In this document: in pieces, positions 53,998 to 64,000 of the stretch
Layout: each line of letters opens with the position of its first letter
Numbering within the stretch: the first letter of the stretch is position 1
Source of the DNA: Plectrocnemia conspersa
Taxonomy: Eukaryota > Arthropoda > Insecta > Trichoptera > Polycentropodidae
DNA length: 64,000 nt
Reading direction: 5' to 3'
Assembly: GCA_009617715.1 (NCBI GenBank)
Contig: VTFK01000339.1
Location: forward strand, 124,001-188,000
Translations under genes and position numbers: made by a program
The notes under the pieces: model-generated
The model's input: only the letters and a program-made list of their open reading frames with translations
Told to the model about the DNA's origin: nothing
The model's database searches: none

Positions 53998-55195
53998 AGT
54001 TATTTATTTATTTATTTTATTAATTTATTTAGCTTAATAGCTAATCTTTACATCTAACAAATTTAGTAAACATATATAAAAATATATAAAAAATACATAA
54101 CAGAAAGAAAAAATAAAAATATACAATAATAAAGTCTTAATATTATAATTTATTTCTATATATACGAAGGTGTTTTTTTATTCCATTTATGAAACCCGTT
54201 ATATTTTTTGCTGTTTCAGTTTCTCTTGGAAGACTATTATATAAATCAAAACCTCCGTACATAAAACTCGTTTTCTTATACTTAATTATCTTTAAATTTT
54301 CTCTATTTCTAGTATTATATTTATGTACATCTTTATTTCTTATTAAATACTTATTAAAATATTCTGGTAACACATTATTTTCTAACTTATATATAAATAC
54401 TAAAACATTCATACTCAACAATGTTACAATGTTCTTTAAAATTTAATTTTGTATCAACAATTACTCCTAAATATTTTATATCATCCACTATTTCTATTCT
54501 AGAGTTATTTATTACTATTTTGGTACTATTATCTAACACATTTTTATAATTAATAAACATACATTTAGTTTTATTCTCATTTAATTTAAGTACATTATTC
54601 TTTAACCATATTTCTAATATACTTAATTCATTATTTAAATTATTTACAATTTCTTTAATGTTATCACCTATGCAATACATTAATGTGTCATCCGCAAATA
54701 GATGAATTTTACATTTTTTCACGTTATTAACTATATCATTAATATACAAAACAAATAACAATGGTCCCAATTTAGACCCTTGTGGTATCCATAAGACACT
54801 AATTTCTCTTCAGAATATACATTATTTATTTTAACTTTTTTGTTTTCTTTTATATAAGTAATTATTAAACCATCTTAAAACTATATCCTTATACCTATAC
54901 TCTCAATTTCTTTTAACATTATTTTTCTGTCTATTGTTTCGAAGGCTCTCTTGAAATCCAAGAAAACTGCTCCAATGATTTTTTTTGTATCCTTAGCCAA
55001 CAGCCAATCATTTATCACTACTTGTAATGCAGTTTCAGTGGAATGCTTTTCTCTGAATCCCGATTGTTGTTCACATATTATGTTTTGAGAAGTAATAAAT
55101 TCCTTTAATTGTTTGATTACTACTTCTTCTATTATTTTTTCTATACACGGTAGCATGTTGATTGGTCTCATTTCTTCAACTTTACAGTTCTTACA
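53998..55195 (-). mobile_element. CR1/L2-like LINE, 5'-truncated, with TTTA-type 3' tail
   Basis: The minus-strand translation shows the 3' half of a LINE ORF2. It has RPINMLPCIEKIIEEVVIKQ, QQSGFREKHSTETALQ, AVFLDFKRAFETIDR (catalytic Asp), PQGSKLGPLLFVLYINDI, HLFADDTLMYC (catalytic Asp-Asp), IKYLGVIVDTKLNFKEH, and a C-terminal VHKYNTRNRENL ... GGFDLYNSLPRE typical of CR1/L2-group elements. Frameshifts lie before PQGS (one base) and near 54.4 kb, and the upstream part is missing at about 55.2 kb, the usual outcome of incomplete reverse transcription. The 3' end passes into (TAAA)n on minus (53998-54031 on plus, ttatttatttatttatttt), marking the insertion end. All catalytic motifs survive, so the copy is fairly young. 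Confidence 0.9.
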
Positions 55196-55539
55196 GCATT
55201 AATAGTTCTCGGCATGATTTTAACAATATAAATAATAACTATTTTAAATCTCAATACAATCATGTATGTTAAAGCATAATACAATAATGCATATTAAAAT
55301 TATTATACTTGGTAACCAAAATTATCTTGCAGATTTATACAATATACTAAAAATCACACAATTAAAGACATCGTCTTCCTATATTTGACTCTTTCTCAAC
55401 AATTTTATCAAGTTTACCATTCATGTAAAACTATGTCGATGTGAAGCTTTAGGTCACTTAATAGTTGCACAAGGCCCAAAAGTTTCAGTGCATTAGCCAC
55501 TGCGACCCTTATTTTGTCGGACTTCGTTTCGAAGCTAGT
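55196..55539. other. Noncoding spacer
   Basis: AT-rich DNA followed from 55.44 kb by a less AT-rich block that leads into the short dispersed repeat copy B. No gene recognised. Confidence 0.45.
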
Positions 55540-55600
55540 CATGACCTCCTACTTGGGCTGTCACGAACAGCTTCGGTCGCAACATGGCATTTTACATATA
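55540..55600 (+). repeat. Short dispersed repeat, copy B
   Basis: Contains acctcctacttgggctgtca followed by cgaacagcttcggtcgca, which aligns with 39707-39752 in the same orientation. The surrounding 55.45-55.76 kb block is less AT-rich than its flanks and may be one element, but I cannot place its ends. Confidence 0.45.
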
Positions 55601-55702
55601 ATATGATGACAGAAAAAAAATATTATGGTGATCAGACGTCCTCATCAAAAAAACGTCTTCCTGTTATCTTTATCTTCTATCCTCCTCGAACCAAAATCTC
55701 CG

Positions 55703-55755
55703 AAATAACCTTTTTAGCTCTCGCAGAATCCCTGCGAGAGCTAAAAATGTTATTT
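55703..55755. repeat. 24-bp inverted repeat, 5-nt loop
   Basis: The left arm 55703-55726 and right arm 55732-55755 pair with one mismatch around the loop aatcc. The core tttttagctctcgcag/ctgcgagagctaaaaa is perfect. It sits at the 3' edge of the block carrying repeat copy B and could be an element terminus or a structured RNA. It resembles a bacterial intrinsic terminator only by chance. Confidence 0.85.
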
Positions 55756-58680
55756 TTATAATCTCTTTCGCATTAGCGATCTGTTTTTTAATACTAATAA
55801 TTAATTATTACAGATATTAATTAATAATGGAAATAGCTTTATATTTTAAATGAACGCACAACCTTTTTATCAATAGCACAAAAAACAATTTAATAACGTA
55901 ATAAATTTATCACGAGCTGTCACTAATAAATATTATTTTAATATCAATTTTAAATAACAGCAAAACAAAAAAATTATTTTTTTGTATGCAAAAAAATATA
56001 TGTTATTACTATGTTTAATGTATAATATGATAGTAAAAAACTTTAGTTGTATATTTTATTATGAATTGAGAATAATACGTAGACAATAAAAAAAAGCAAT
56101 TCAGGAATTTCAATGAAAAACTTTCAATAAACATATCTGCACGTATGATGTGATTCATTCTAAATGAGCTTTGAATGAATCACCTCAAACAAAAAGCTTA
56201 TTCTAAGTTAAAGAAAAATGGGTACGCGTGCTTGCCAATTTTTTTAAAATCATTTACGAAAAAAGCAAATGGGTAAAAATAGAATAATAAGTTTAACAAA
56301 ATTTAATAATCCAACGATTTGTTATTGCAATACAAACAATAAAGTATTTATGATTTTTTACATAAATCATTTTAACCCGATTAAAATGCTAAACGTCTAC
56401 AATTCGCTTTGACCTTTTGATTGATGGTATCAAGATTTATTTCCCTAGAGCTGGAAAATTGTGTGCGTCACGTGCGGGAAATTTTCTTTGTGACATGAAA
56501 AACATTACACACGATCGATATTGTGTTGATCTCAAAAACAGATAAGTCGTTATATTCGATTCAATACTAACATATCAAATGTGAATTAAATACACAACAT
56601 AATTGAAAATAAAAATTCTACTTATTGCTATAAAAGTTACATTGTATATGAATGTAAAATAAGTAATATACCACCTTATTACTTAAATGGTACCCAAATT
56701 GCAAGCCCTCGTTAGAAACCCAGCTTTATATTACAACTCGAACCTTATATTACGAGTCTTTCGATAAATGGTAACAGTAGTACTAAAGGCACCGCCCTGT
56801 TTGAATCAATTAAAGAAAAGTAATTGTAGATTCAAATGGAAAAACAGCTTCCGTACCGATTAATACTGATACTGTGTCAGTGAAAATGGTTTGAAATAAA
56901 TGTATTTTTCTGTTACATTATGCAAGACATTTTCATTGGAAGTATTACTTTTAAGCTATAAAATAATTTTCAACTAATATGGTTTTTCTAATGTGAATAT
57001 TAGATGAATTCTCATATTTTAGTAAATTAAGAAATAATGTTCAAAATTCACTTCTGGTTTCTCGGTCGAAAAGTATTTAATTTATGCACTTTTGTTCATA
57101 TATGCATATTATTATTCAGCTAGCAATAATATTGAAAATCAACATGAAAAATGTAACGGATGTTGTAGCATAAACGATTAACCATATCAGATTTCAGGAA
57201 CTTGATCATCGATAATTCAAAGTATTATTAACTGTAATAGATGCTTAATATAATAATGTACTTTATCATATTGAAATTTGTTTGTCAAATAAAGAAAAGT
57301 AAGATCAAATAACAAATAATAAATGAGAGACTATAAATCTTAAGTTAAGTTTTGAGTTACTGCTTACTTATCTGACTTGAATAAAATAAAAAGAATTGCA
57401 ATGTGAATTACCATTATAAAAGCATTCATAACAAACTTGTACTTCAGGCTACACAAATGAATGAAAATAACGCTTGTTATTTTTTCAAAACCCCATTCAT
57501 GCTTGTTTCCAGATCATATAAAATACGCAAATGCTGTTTTCAAATTAAGATGAGTTCGACGACAGATTTAGTGACTTGGCATTTCCACACCTCTTTCAAA
57601 TGAGACAGAGAGAAGTATTGATTATCAGGTAGCTTTGTAAGAAGTATTTTAAGAACAGATTTTAAAGAAAGAAAAAATATAGCTACAAAATCAAGTATCC
57701 AAAACAGTATTCCTTTTTTTAACAACTTACTCGTGTAAACGGCTATTTTTAATGGATCTGACAAAAATAAATTATAAAACCTTTAATTACTTTTTAATTG
57801 AAAAAATCATTGCGCTTATTACTAATTATACTTATTTCTTAGCAGAAATATATTGAATTGTAAGAACATAATTAAAAATGGTATTCCGAAACATAAAGAT
57901 ACAAAAAATTGTTAATAAATATTAATAAATAGTCAAATATAAATAGTATGCTAACTAATTATTGGGGTTAGAATGGTAACAATGGCATTAGATGTTAAAA
58001 CGATAATGGTTTACCTTACAGCAATAAATATTAGAGAATGGCAGAATACCCATAATTGCACAATAGCCACACAAACTTTCTAACGCCATCAATAGCCAGC
58101 AATTACTACAAAACTACTTCGAAGCCATTGTTTATAAGCTTTAAAAGTCGTCTAGAAAAAAACTATATGCCTCACTTCGAATATACATTGTTTGCAATTT
58201 GTAATTATTGTACAGCCACACAAAGTGTTGAGCTTGGAGGTGGAGCTCAACTCTAATTCGATTATTTCCTTATGTATATCATTTTCTATTTGTCAAATCT
58301 TCTTCGTAATACCATGATAAAAGATTTAGCATCCGGTCATATCATAGCTCATTCAAGAATCGATTTCCACATCAAAAATAGATCACCACTCGTCTACGAA
58401 AATTCCCAAAAAACCGACGACCCCTAGACGGACTTTCAAGACAAGCTAATTTGACTTCGCCACCCGATACTGACACCTGTACACATTTAAGTAAATTATA
58501 TACTTTGTACAATAAACTTCTGTCAACTCTTCCGTCGTTGAACTAGCTGCAAATGTTACAATATTTTGCTACCAATATCAAAAGAAGATTGTCATATCTC
58601 CTTATTTTAATATAATGGTAAAAAAAAACATTTAAATAATGTTCCTTATATTGTAAGCATAATACATAATTGGGTATTAA
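55756..58680. other. AT-rich noncoding region
   Basis: No gene recognised in 2.9 kb. A less AT-rich stretch at 58.33-58.55 kb ends with ttgtacaataaacttctgtc, a polyadenylation-like context as in the R/U5 part of some LTRs, but no partner copy or coding interior is seen. Confidence 0.45.
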
Positions 58681-59427
58681 GCCCTGGGGGGGAGGAGGTG
58701 TATGACTTGGCAGCCAGTAAGACGCACGTGGAAACTAGGGAGAATTTTATTAGTATATTATATTACATATTGTGACAGACTATGATGAGCGAGATGATTT
58801 CTCAGAATAGCGGTGGAGAAGCTGGCGCAGGAATAATGTTCATGGGAGATTCTTAGAGTTCTGGTTGGTGTGGCAGCGACAGTATATTCTCCGAGCGGTG
58901 GTGGAGAAGCTGGCGGTGGGATGTTTGAGTCTATTATTGTATGTTGTCCGCGGGCGTCTGCTAGACGGAGTGAATCTGCTGGTCTCTGCTGGTGTCTTCC
59001 TGAGTCTTTGAATGGCTGCTGATGACTGTCTTCTCCTCATCGGAGTCCAGGCTTAAGTATCCAGAGCTGCAAATCTTGCTGACTAATCGCAATTATGCAG
59101 CGATCATCCAGCCAGCGGCAAAATATGTATACACCTTTAGAAAACGACGTTCGCTTGATGAGCATTGTCCAAGGTCGTTATTGCATTGCAACGGGAATCT
59201 TGTGGATCCGCTGATTTATTATATCCATGTCCACTTAGCAACAAAAAAATGTTCTCTCAAATACGGATAATATTTAAATTTGTAAGAACAATACTCATGT
59301 TATTTATGCGATTTATTCTGGTCGTATCGAGGGCTTTTGTGTGTGGTCAAATCCTTTACGCTATTGTTTTGTTTTCTTGTTGATGAATGATCATTTTAGT
59401 CACAGTAAATTAACACAAGTTTTGAGA
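58681..59427 (-). repeat. Dispersed repeat family, copy 2, inverted relative to copy 1
   Basis: Read on minus, this block aligns with 10937-11612 over its whole length (see shared words there). It is about 70 bp longer. Part of the extra length is a duplicated gccagcttctccacc module, present at about 58.81 and 58.90 kb. The hexamer TGTGAC begins at 58771 on plus and at 59404 on minus, giving TGTGAC...GTCACA short inverted ends 634 bp apart, as LTRs often have. No target duplication is visible at those points and the homology with copy 1 runs beyond 58771. The element type therefore remains open. Confidence 0.75.
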
Positions 59428-60387
59428 CAAGTACCCTTTCAAACGTGGTCATCTGTGTGGGGTTGCCACACTAAATTAACATTTTTTTTATAAAGTTTGT
59501 ATCACTAAATTGAATGTATTAAACAGCTTCCATAAATTATATCACAGGTTTTTCGTAATGTTTTTCTCCACTAATCTCTCCCCCCCCCATATGTCACAAT
59601 ATGTTTGAGCCAGACTCCTGTTTGTTTCACACTATCACAATTACGCTGATCCCCACCCTCCCCCTAAACTGTGACATAATTTACGGAAACTAATAAAAAA
59701 AAAAAAATTAATAAAATATGGGAGCCCGAAAATATCTCTTGACAAGCAGTGTCACTGAGGTACAACTAAGCATACATATATACATATATTAACAATTTCC
59801 AATAATTTTGGAAGGCATGGAACGACTGCCGCTTAACGCGTCGGCTGTGAGCTCCTTTATACGTAATATTATATATGTATGTATATGTATAGAAACGCGA
59901 ATTTACCACGAGAAGCATACTTTATTACGAAAATACCCTTTAATATTTTTATGGTTCGTATTATAAGAATTTCAGCATCAGATTTTATAGTGTCGCGTCA
60001 CGAAACATAAAATACTCTATAGTAAAACAAAAAATTCACAATACAAAATATCGATATAACAAATACGAAGCTTAACGTATTCTCATTGACCACATAAATT
60101 ATTTACCAATTGGATGATTATTAATTCAATATCACCCAATCAAATGGCTTTATACTCGTTGAGCTCATATTATAAATTCATAACGTTGTCGCGCGATTGC
60201 CAGTATGGTATCTACTAACTAATATAGGTCAGGTCGATTTTATAAGCGAAGAAAATTACATGAAATTACCTATTAAAGTAATCGTTTGTGCATAATAATA
60301 AATATCGTCGACTTGTAAGATTGACCTCGTCTAACCATATCAGCAATTGACACGGTCGAGTTAGTTTTAAGCATTCTATGATCTCAC
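59428..60387. other. Noncoding, possible continuation of a repetitive element
   Basis: Two C-rich runs (59580-59588 and 59650-59664) and further TGTGAC/GTCACA words (59592-59598, 59670-59675) suggest that the element of copy 2 extends to about 59.69 kb. An A-rich run follows at 59.69-59.71 kb. From 59.75 kb to the next exon nothing is recognised. Confidence 0.4.
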
Positions 60388-60504
60388 CTGTTGTCTACAC
60401 GTCATTTCTTCTTCTGGAGCAGTCCTTAGTCTCAATATCCCGGTTCTGCTCCACTTTGGAAATTGCCTCGTCAGCGGTGGCAGATGGGGCACTTCAGCTT
60501 CCAT
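60388..60504 (-). CDS. First coding exon of an unidentified gene (5' part only)
   Basis: A 39-codon exon begins with ATG at 60504 and ends with a strong donor (CAG|GTGAGA) at 60388, leaving phase 0. The peptide starts MEAEVPHLPPLTRQFPKWSR, continues TGILRLRTAPEEE, and ends CRQQ; it is well mixed in composition, unlike the random frames around it. In-frame stops lie upstream with no earlier ATG. Two short upstream ORFs (5 and 11 codons) occur in the presumed leader. The flank contains ggcgccatattg, a YY1-like promoter word. I do not recognise the family and could not find a phase-compatible second exon downstream, so the intron may be long or the next exon tiny. Confidence 0.55.
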
Positions 60505-62741
60505 ATTATCCTTCAACCATTTTAGGGCGAATGCGCACCGGAATTGTATTTAACCATAATTGTCATAAAAATTCGCACATCGTACTCAATATGGCGCCGC
60601 TTTTCGGGTAAAACTGAACCAACTGACCGCAATACTCATCAATATAAAAGTAAAATCAGCTGTTCACCAAACGCCTGTCACTAGTGGTAACCCGGTTGGC
60701 TTGGTAACGATACACCCACATGCCGGAAACACGTAATTTTAAGTTAAATGCATAGTTACTTATTTGTATTATTAGACCTTTCTTATTATGAATTAAATTT
60801 ACAATGATAATTAAATGGTTGATATAAATTCTTGGCATAATGAAAAGAAGTGGTATTTTTTTAATAATTGAAGAGACACCTAACGGTGGTTTTTAAAGTC
60901 CTTAGAATTTAATTTATAATAAAAAAATTATAGAATATTTTATATAAGTATTAAGTTGAAAGTTTAAATACATAATTAAATTCAATGTGAAAATTAGTAT
61001 TATATTAAATATCCACTTATAAGATTTTTATGACAGCATAAAATAATTATTGAATTAGAACCACTTTTGCACACAATATTGTAGTAAGCTCGAATTACAT
61101 ATTTTACAGAAACCGTAATCCCAAACTGAAACTACTTTCAGGAAACAGCAGATTTGTTTTATTAAGACTTTATCTTCAACTTTATCAATAATGTTGCTTT
61201 TATTATTTACTAATCTAAGAAATCTTGTAATACTTCAATTGAATCCAGAATGGTTACTTCTCAAATTTTAATGGAATTTAATGATAAAATATGCAAGATA
61301 ACAAAACATAAAATCTTTTCTATTAAAATGTTCTTTCTTCCAAAAAAATTTACAAATTTAGTTTCTTCATTTTAACAACTTTTTAAAAGCCAGCGTTGTT
61401 GTGTGATAAAGAAGCACTTTATATTCTGCTTCAATTTCTTGATAAAATATTATAAAATTTCGCATCTGATATAGTTAATATTGACAAAAATGTTGTCTGT
61501 GTTATTATAGGAGTCTGTTATCATAACTAATGGTGACGACTTAAGGTTTTGCTTTAAGTAGCAAATCAGATTAAGTATTGCAGAAGTTTTTTTAGTGCAA
61601 AGAGAATGAAATTTTCTTTCCATTGAAATATCAATAACTGATTAAGAACCTTAGTTAATCACCCCTGCTCTAAACGATTACTTAATTATAATAATCGATA
61701 TTAATACAAAATTACCTTAATGTGAAATGTATCACTGTATTTAAAGATATGAAATATAAAATCAATATTTTTTATATTTTATTGGTGGCCTTCAATGCCT
61801 ATAGCTTTGCTAATATATCCCATAATTGCTTTCTATTACTTATTTCAGAACATTGTCTTGATTAATAGTAATACAAATCAAAAATCCTTTCACATACTTA
61901 AATCTGCCTGATTGTTATCGAAAATAATTTCAGATGGATAATGTTGTTCTGTATCATGAATCTGTAAAATAATTAATTTTAACTAAATCTGAATCGAAAA
62001 ATACATATGATAAAGAAGATTTAAAGTTATATCTATCCCTAATAAATTATTATTAGGTATTTTTAAAACTTTGAGAAAATTATCACATACCTTTACCAAT
62101 CACTAAATTATGATATTACATAATTATTCAGCTGTAATTTTGGAGCTCAAGTTTTATTTTCAAAAACCTAAGAAATTATATAGATTAAAGATTAAAATAT
62201 ATGAAATATTATAAACATCTGTCTTTTTAACATATTAATTATCATACCCTCAATGGGGTAAAAATATTATTATAAGTAACTATGTTTATAGAATTCATCT
62301 AATCACCGTTTTTAAATTAATAATTCTTATAGTTTTAAGAACTTAAAGCTCTTATAGTTATATAATCAAATTAGTACGATTTGTATTTTAGCCATTTATA
62401 TAAAAAATATAGAAAAATCAAAGTATACAAATTATATTATACATACATTCATCTAGATGTATATCTTTTAAATATATATAATTTTATTATATTTTTCACA
62501 AACTAAACCAAATAAACATAGTACAATTGAATTATAAATAATAAATAAAACCACGAAAATATTTTTTAAGTTTTAATTAAACACTTTTAAAGCATTCATA
62601 TCACATTTAATAATATTTATAAATACGCACTTGTATGAGCATGCTCATAAACAAGCAAAAGAATCAATGGAATGTTCCAATAAGCATTCGCATAACATTT
62701 AAACAAAAAACAAATTTAATCATTACATACATAGCGTGGAT
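60505..62741. other. Presumed promoter flank, then AT-rich noncoding DNA
   Basis: The first 250 bp (to about 60.74 kb) are less AT-rich and probably hold the leader and promoter of the minus-strand gene starting at 60504. The remainder is AT-rich with no recognisable feature up to the poly(A) region of the LIM gene. Confidence 0.5.
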
Positions 62742-62747
62742 TTTATT
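62742..62747 (-). terminator. Poly(A) signal AATAAA of the LIM gene
   Basis: Minus-strand AATAAA about 107 bp after the LIM-gene stop codon; its position is ideal for a short 3'UTR. Confidence 0.55.
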
Positions 62748-62853
62748 TTTTAGAAAATAACATGTCTTGTGCATATAAGGTTTACATAAATATCATACAT
62801 ACGTATGGTACATATATTATAATTTAGTGACTTTTTCTGCAATATATTCTAAA

Positions 62854-63882
62854 TTAACCGGAGCACTTTGCACAGAGGGGCTTATCATCCTGGACTGCGA
62901 AAGATTTCTCAGTTATTGGCTTGCTACATTTCTATAAAAAATTACAAATAAAACATTATAAATATGTATTTCAATAAATATTTTATTTGGTTCAAAACTT
63001 GGATAAATGAAAATAAATGATAAAGAAAATTTTATATGCGTTTTATCTTGATATTGAAATACTGGTTTTTAATTTACGAGCATGTTGTTGTTTTTTTAAT
63101 TAATTCAATATTGAGAAAAACACTGATACCGTCGACCATGATCTCGATTATAGGTACAAGAAAGTCTACTTTTATTTGCATTTTCTTAGTATGGTAAAAG
63201 TGAATCCCAATTTTTTCAAGAATGTTGTAAGTAATAAATAATGAGATATTCTCCTAAATATTGTCAAACAAAAATACTCACGCAACACTTAAAGCACCCC
63301 GAATGCCACTTCTTGTCGAAAGCTATGATGGCCTTAGCTTCGATAGGTTTGTAACAACCGGCACATTTGTCAGCAAAGAGATCAACGTGGCACTTGTCGC
63401 AATATGGTTTTCCTTCGTGTTCCATAAAGGTACCCTTTCCGAAGGGTTTCTTGCACTTTTCGCATGCAAAGTGTTCCTCGTGCCAACTGGCTCCCATCGC
63501 TTTGATCACAGTCTGGAATGACAATTTAAATAATTCATCTTCATCTACATTTAATAAATTTTATGGCGACTTACCCCAACTATTGGCATACTACAGCCCT
63601 TGCACCTGGAGGTGTGATTCACCGTGAAACAGTCGCTGCAAATAACTTTGCCATCTTTCTCGTTGAAAGTAGATTCGATTGGCTTTTTGCAATCATTACA
63701 GGCAAAATGTTCCGGATGCCATTTTTTGTTCAAGGCGGTGATGACCTTAAGGCAATAAAAAAAACAATATATACAACAATCATCCATAAATGCTAAATAA
63801 TTAATTGACCTATAAATAATACCTTTCCGTCGATTTTTTTATCGCATACATTGCAGATGGACGCCTTTACGCTGCACGAAGA
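62854..63882 (-). CDS. Three-LIM-domain protein, paxillin type, CG31624-like (5' end outside window)
   Basis: Four in-phase exons are visible: 63882-63823, 63745-63575, 63512-63282 and 62931-62854. They have introns of 77, 62 and 350 bp and encode 179 residues to the stop at 62854-62856. Three tandem LIM zinc domains are seen. LIM1 has CNVC, WHPEHFACNDC and VICSDC. LIM2 has CKGC, WHEEHFACEKC and PYCDKC. LIM3 has CAGC, WHSGCFKCCKC and PLCAKC, followed at once by the C-terminus SG. All zinc-ligand positions are filled. Size, domain number and sequence (ITAL.K.WHPEHF, TFNEKDGKVICSDC) resemble Drosophila CG31624/CG31988 and the LIM part of paxillin/leupaxin. Such proteins are adaptors at integrin adhesions and muscle attachments; that role is inferred. 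The first visible exon begins at a phase-0 acceptor, so a short initiating exon lies beyond 64000 or was not recognised in the last 118 bp. Confidence 0.93.
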
Positions 63883-64000
63883 CTACAATGATAAAATAAA
63901 ATATACTTTAATAAGCATTAGATAATAGCATTAAGAGGTGTTATGGTATGTGTCATTCAGGAATTTAAAACTAAATAAAAAAAATTAAGCAACCAGCAAA

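Noticed and set aside
57730..57757. Possible 27-bp micro-exon between AG and GTAAGT on minus
   Set aside because: In the phase left by the orphan exon at 60388 it reads into a stop at its third codon. It is not a compatible second exon.

Overview
This window is nuclear DNA from an arthropod, almost certainly an insect. It is very AT-rich and gene-poor, with short introns bounded by GT and AG, eukaryotic poly(A) signals, a muscle-type actin, and remains of LINE, Tc1/mariner and hAT elements. The actin intron inside the Gly-307 codon (mature numbering) is the position known from Drosophila Act79B and Act88F. I cannot name the order or species from this window.

Layout. The first 24 kb hold no gene I can support. 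They contain one copy of a dispersed repeat (about 10.9-11.6 kb, plus strand), two short tandem duplications, a perfect 20-bp inverted repeat and a decayed LINE reverse-transcriptase fragment (24.0-24.4 kb). A complete muscle-type actin gene lies on the minus strand: coding exons at 25.2-26.4 kb, a 5'UTR intron of about 2.2 kb, and a TATA/CArG promoter near 28.6-28.75 kb. From 28.8 to 40.5 kb there is mostly unannotatable AT-rich DNA and a 265-bp hAT-type MITE with a perfect 8-bp target duplication.

The gene cluster at 40.5-48.1 kb holds two genes in convergent orientation: a TMCO6-like armadillo-repeat gene on plus (five exons) and a CCDC74/CCDC92-like coiled-coil gene on minus (eight exons). 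Each is intact except for one apparent 1-nt loss near its 3' end. I assembled both genes exon by exon with matching splice phases. A LINE remnant sits in the largest central intron region of the coiled-coil gene.

From 48.1 to 60.3 kb the DNA is repeat-rich: a mariner transposase remnant, a CR1/L2-like LINE with a TTTA-type tail, several strong hairpins, a second inverted copy of the 11-kb dispersed repeat (58.7-59.4 kb), and two GC/CpG-rich promoter-like islands (50.6-50.96 and 52.96-53.46 kb). One of these islands has a palindromic NRF1-type site. A 39-codon first coding exon on minus (60.39-60.50 kb) starts a gene whose other exons I could not find. The right end carries the 3' four exons of a three-LIM protein like Drosophila CG31624, on minus and running off the window.

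The genes have no shared pathway that I can see. Actin and the paxillin-type LIM protein both belong to cytoskeleton or muscle biology, but their proximity is not evidence of a functional unit.
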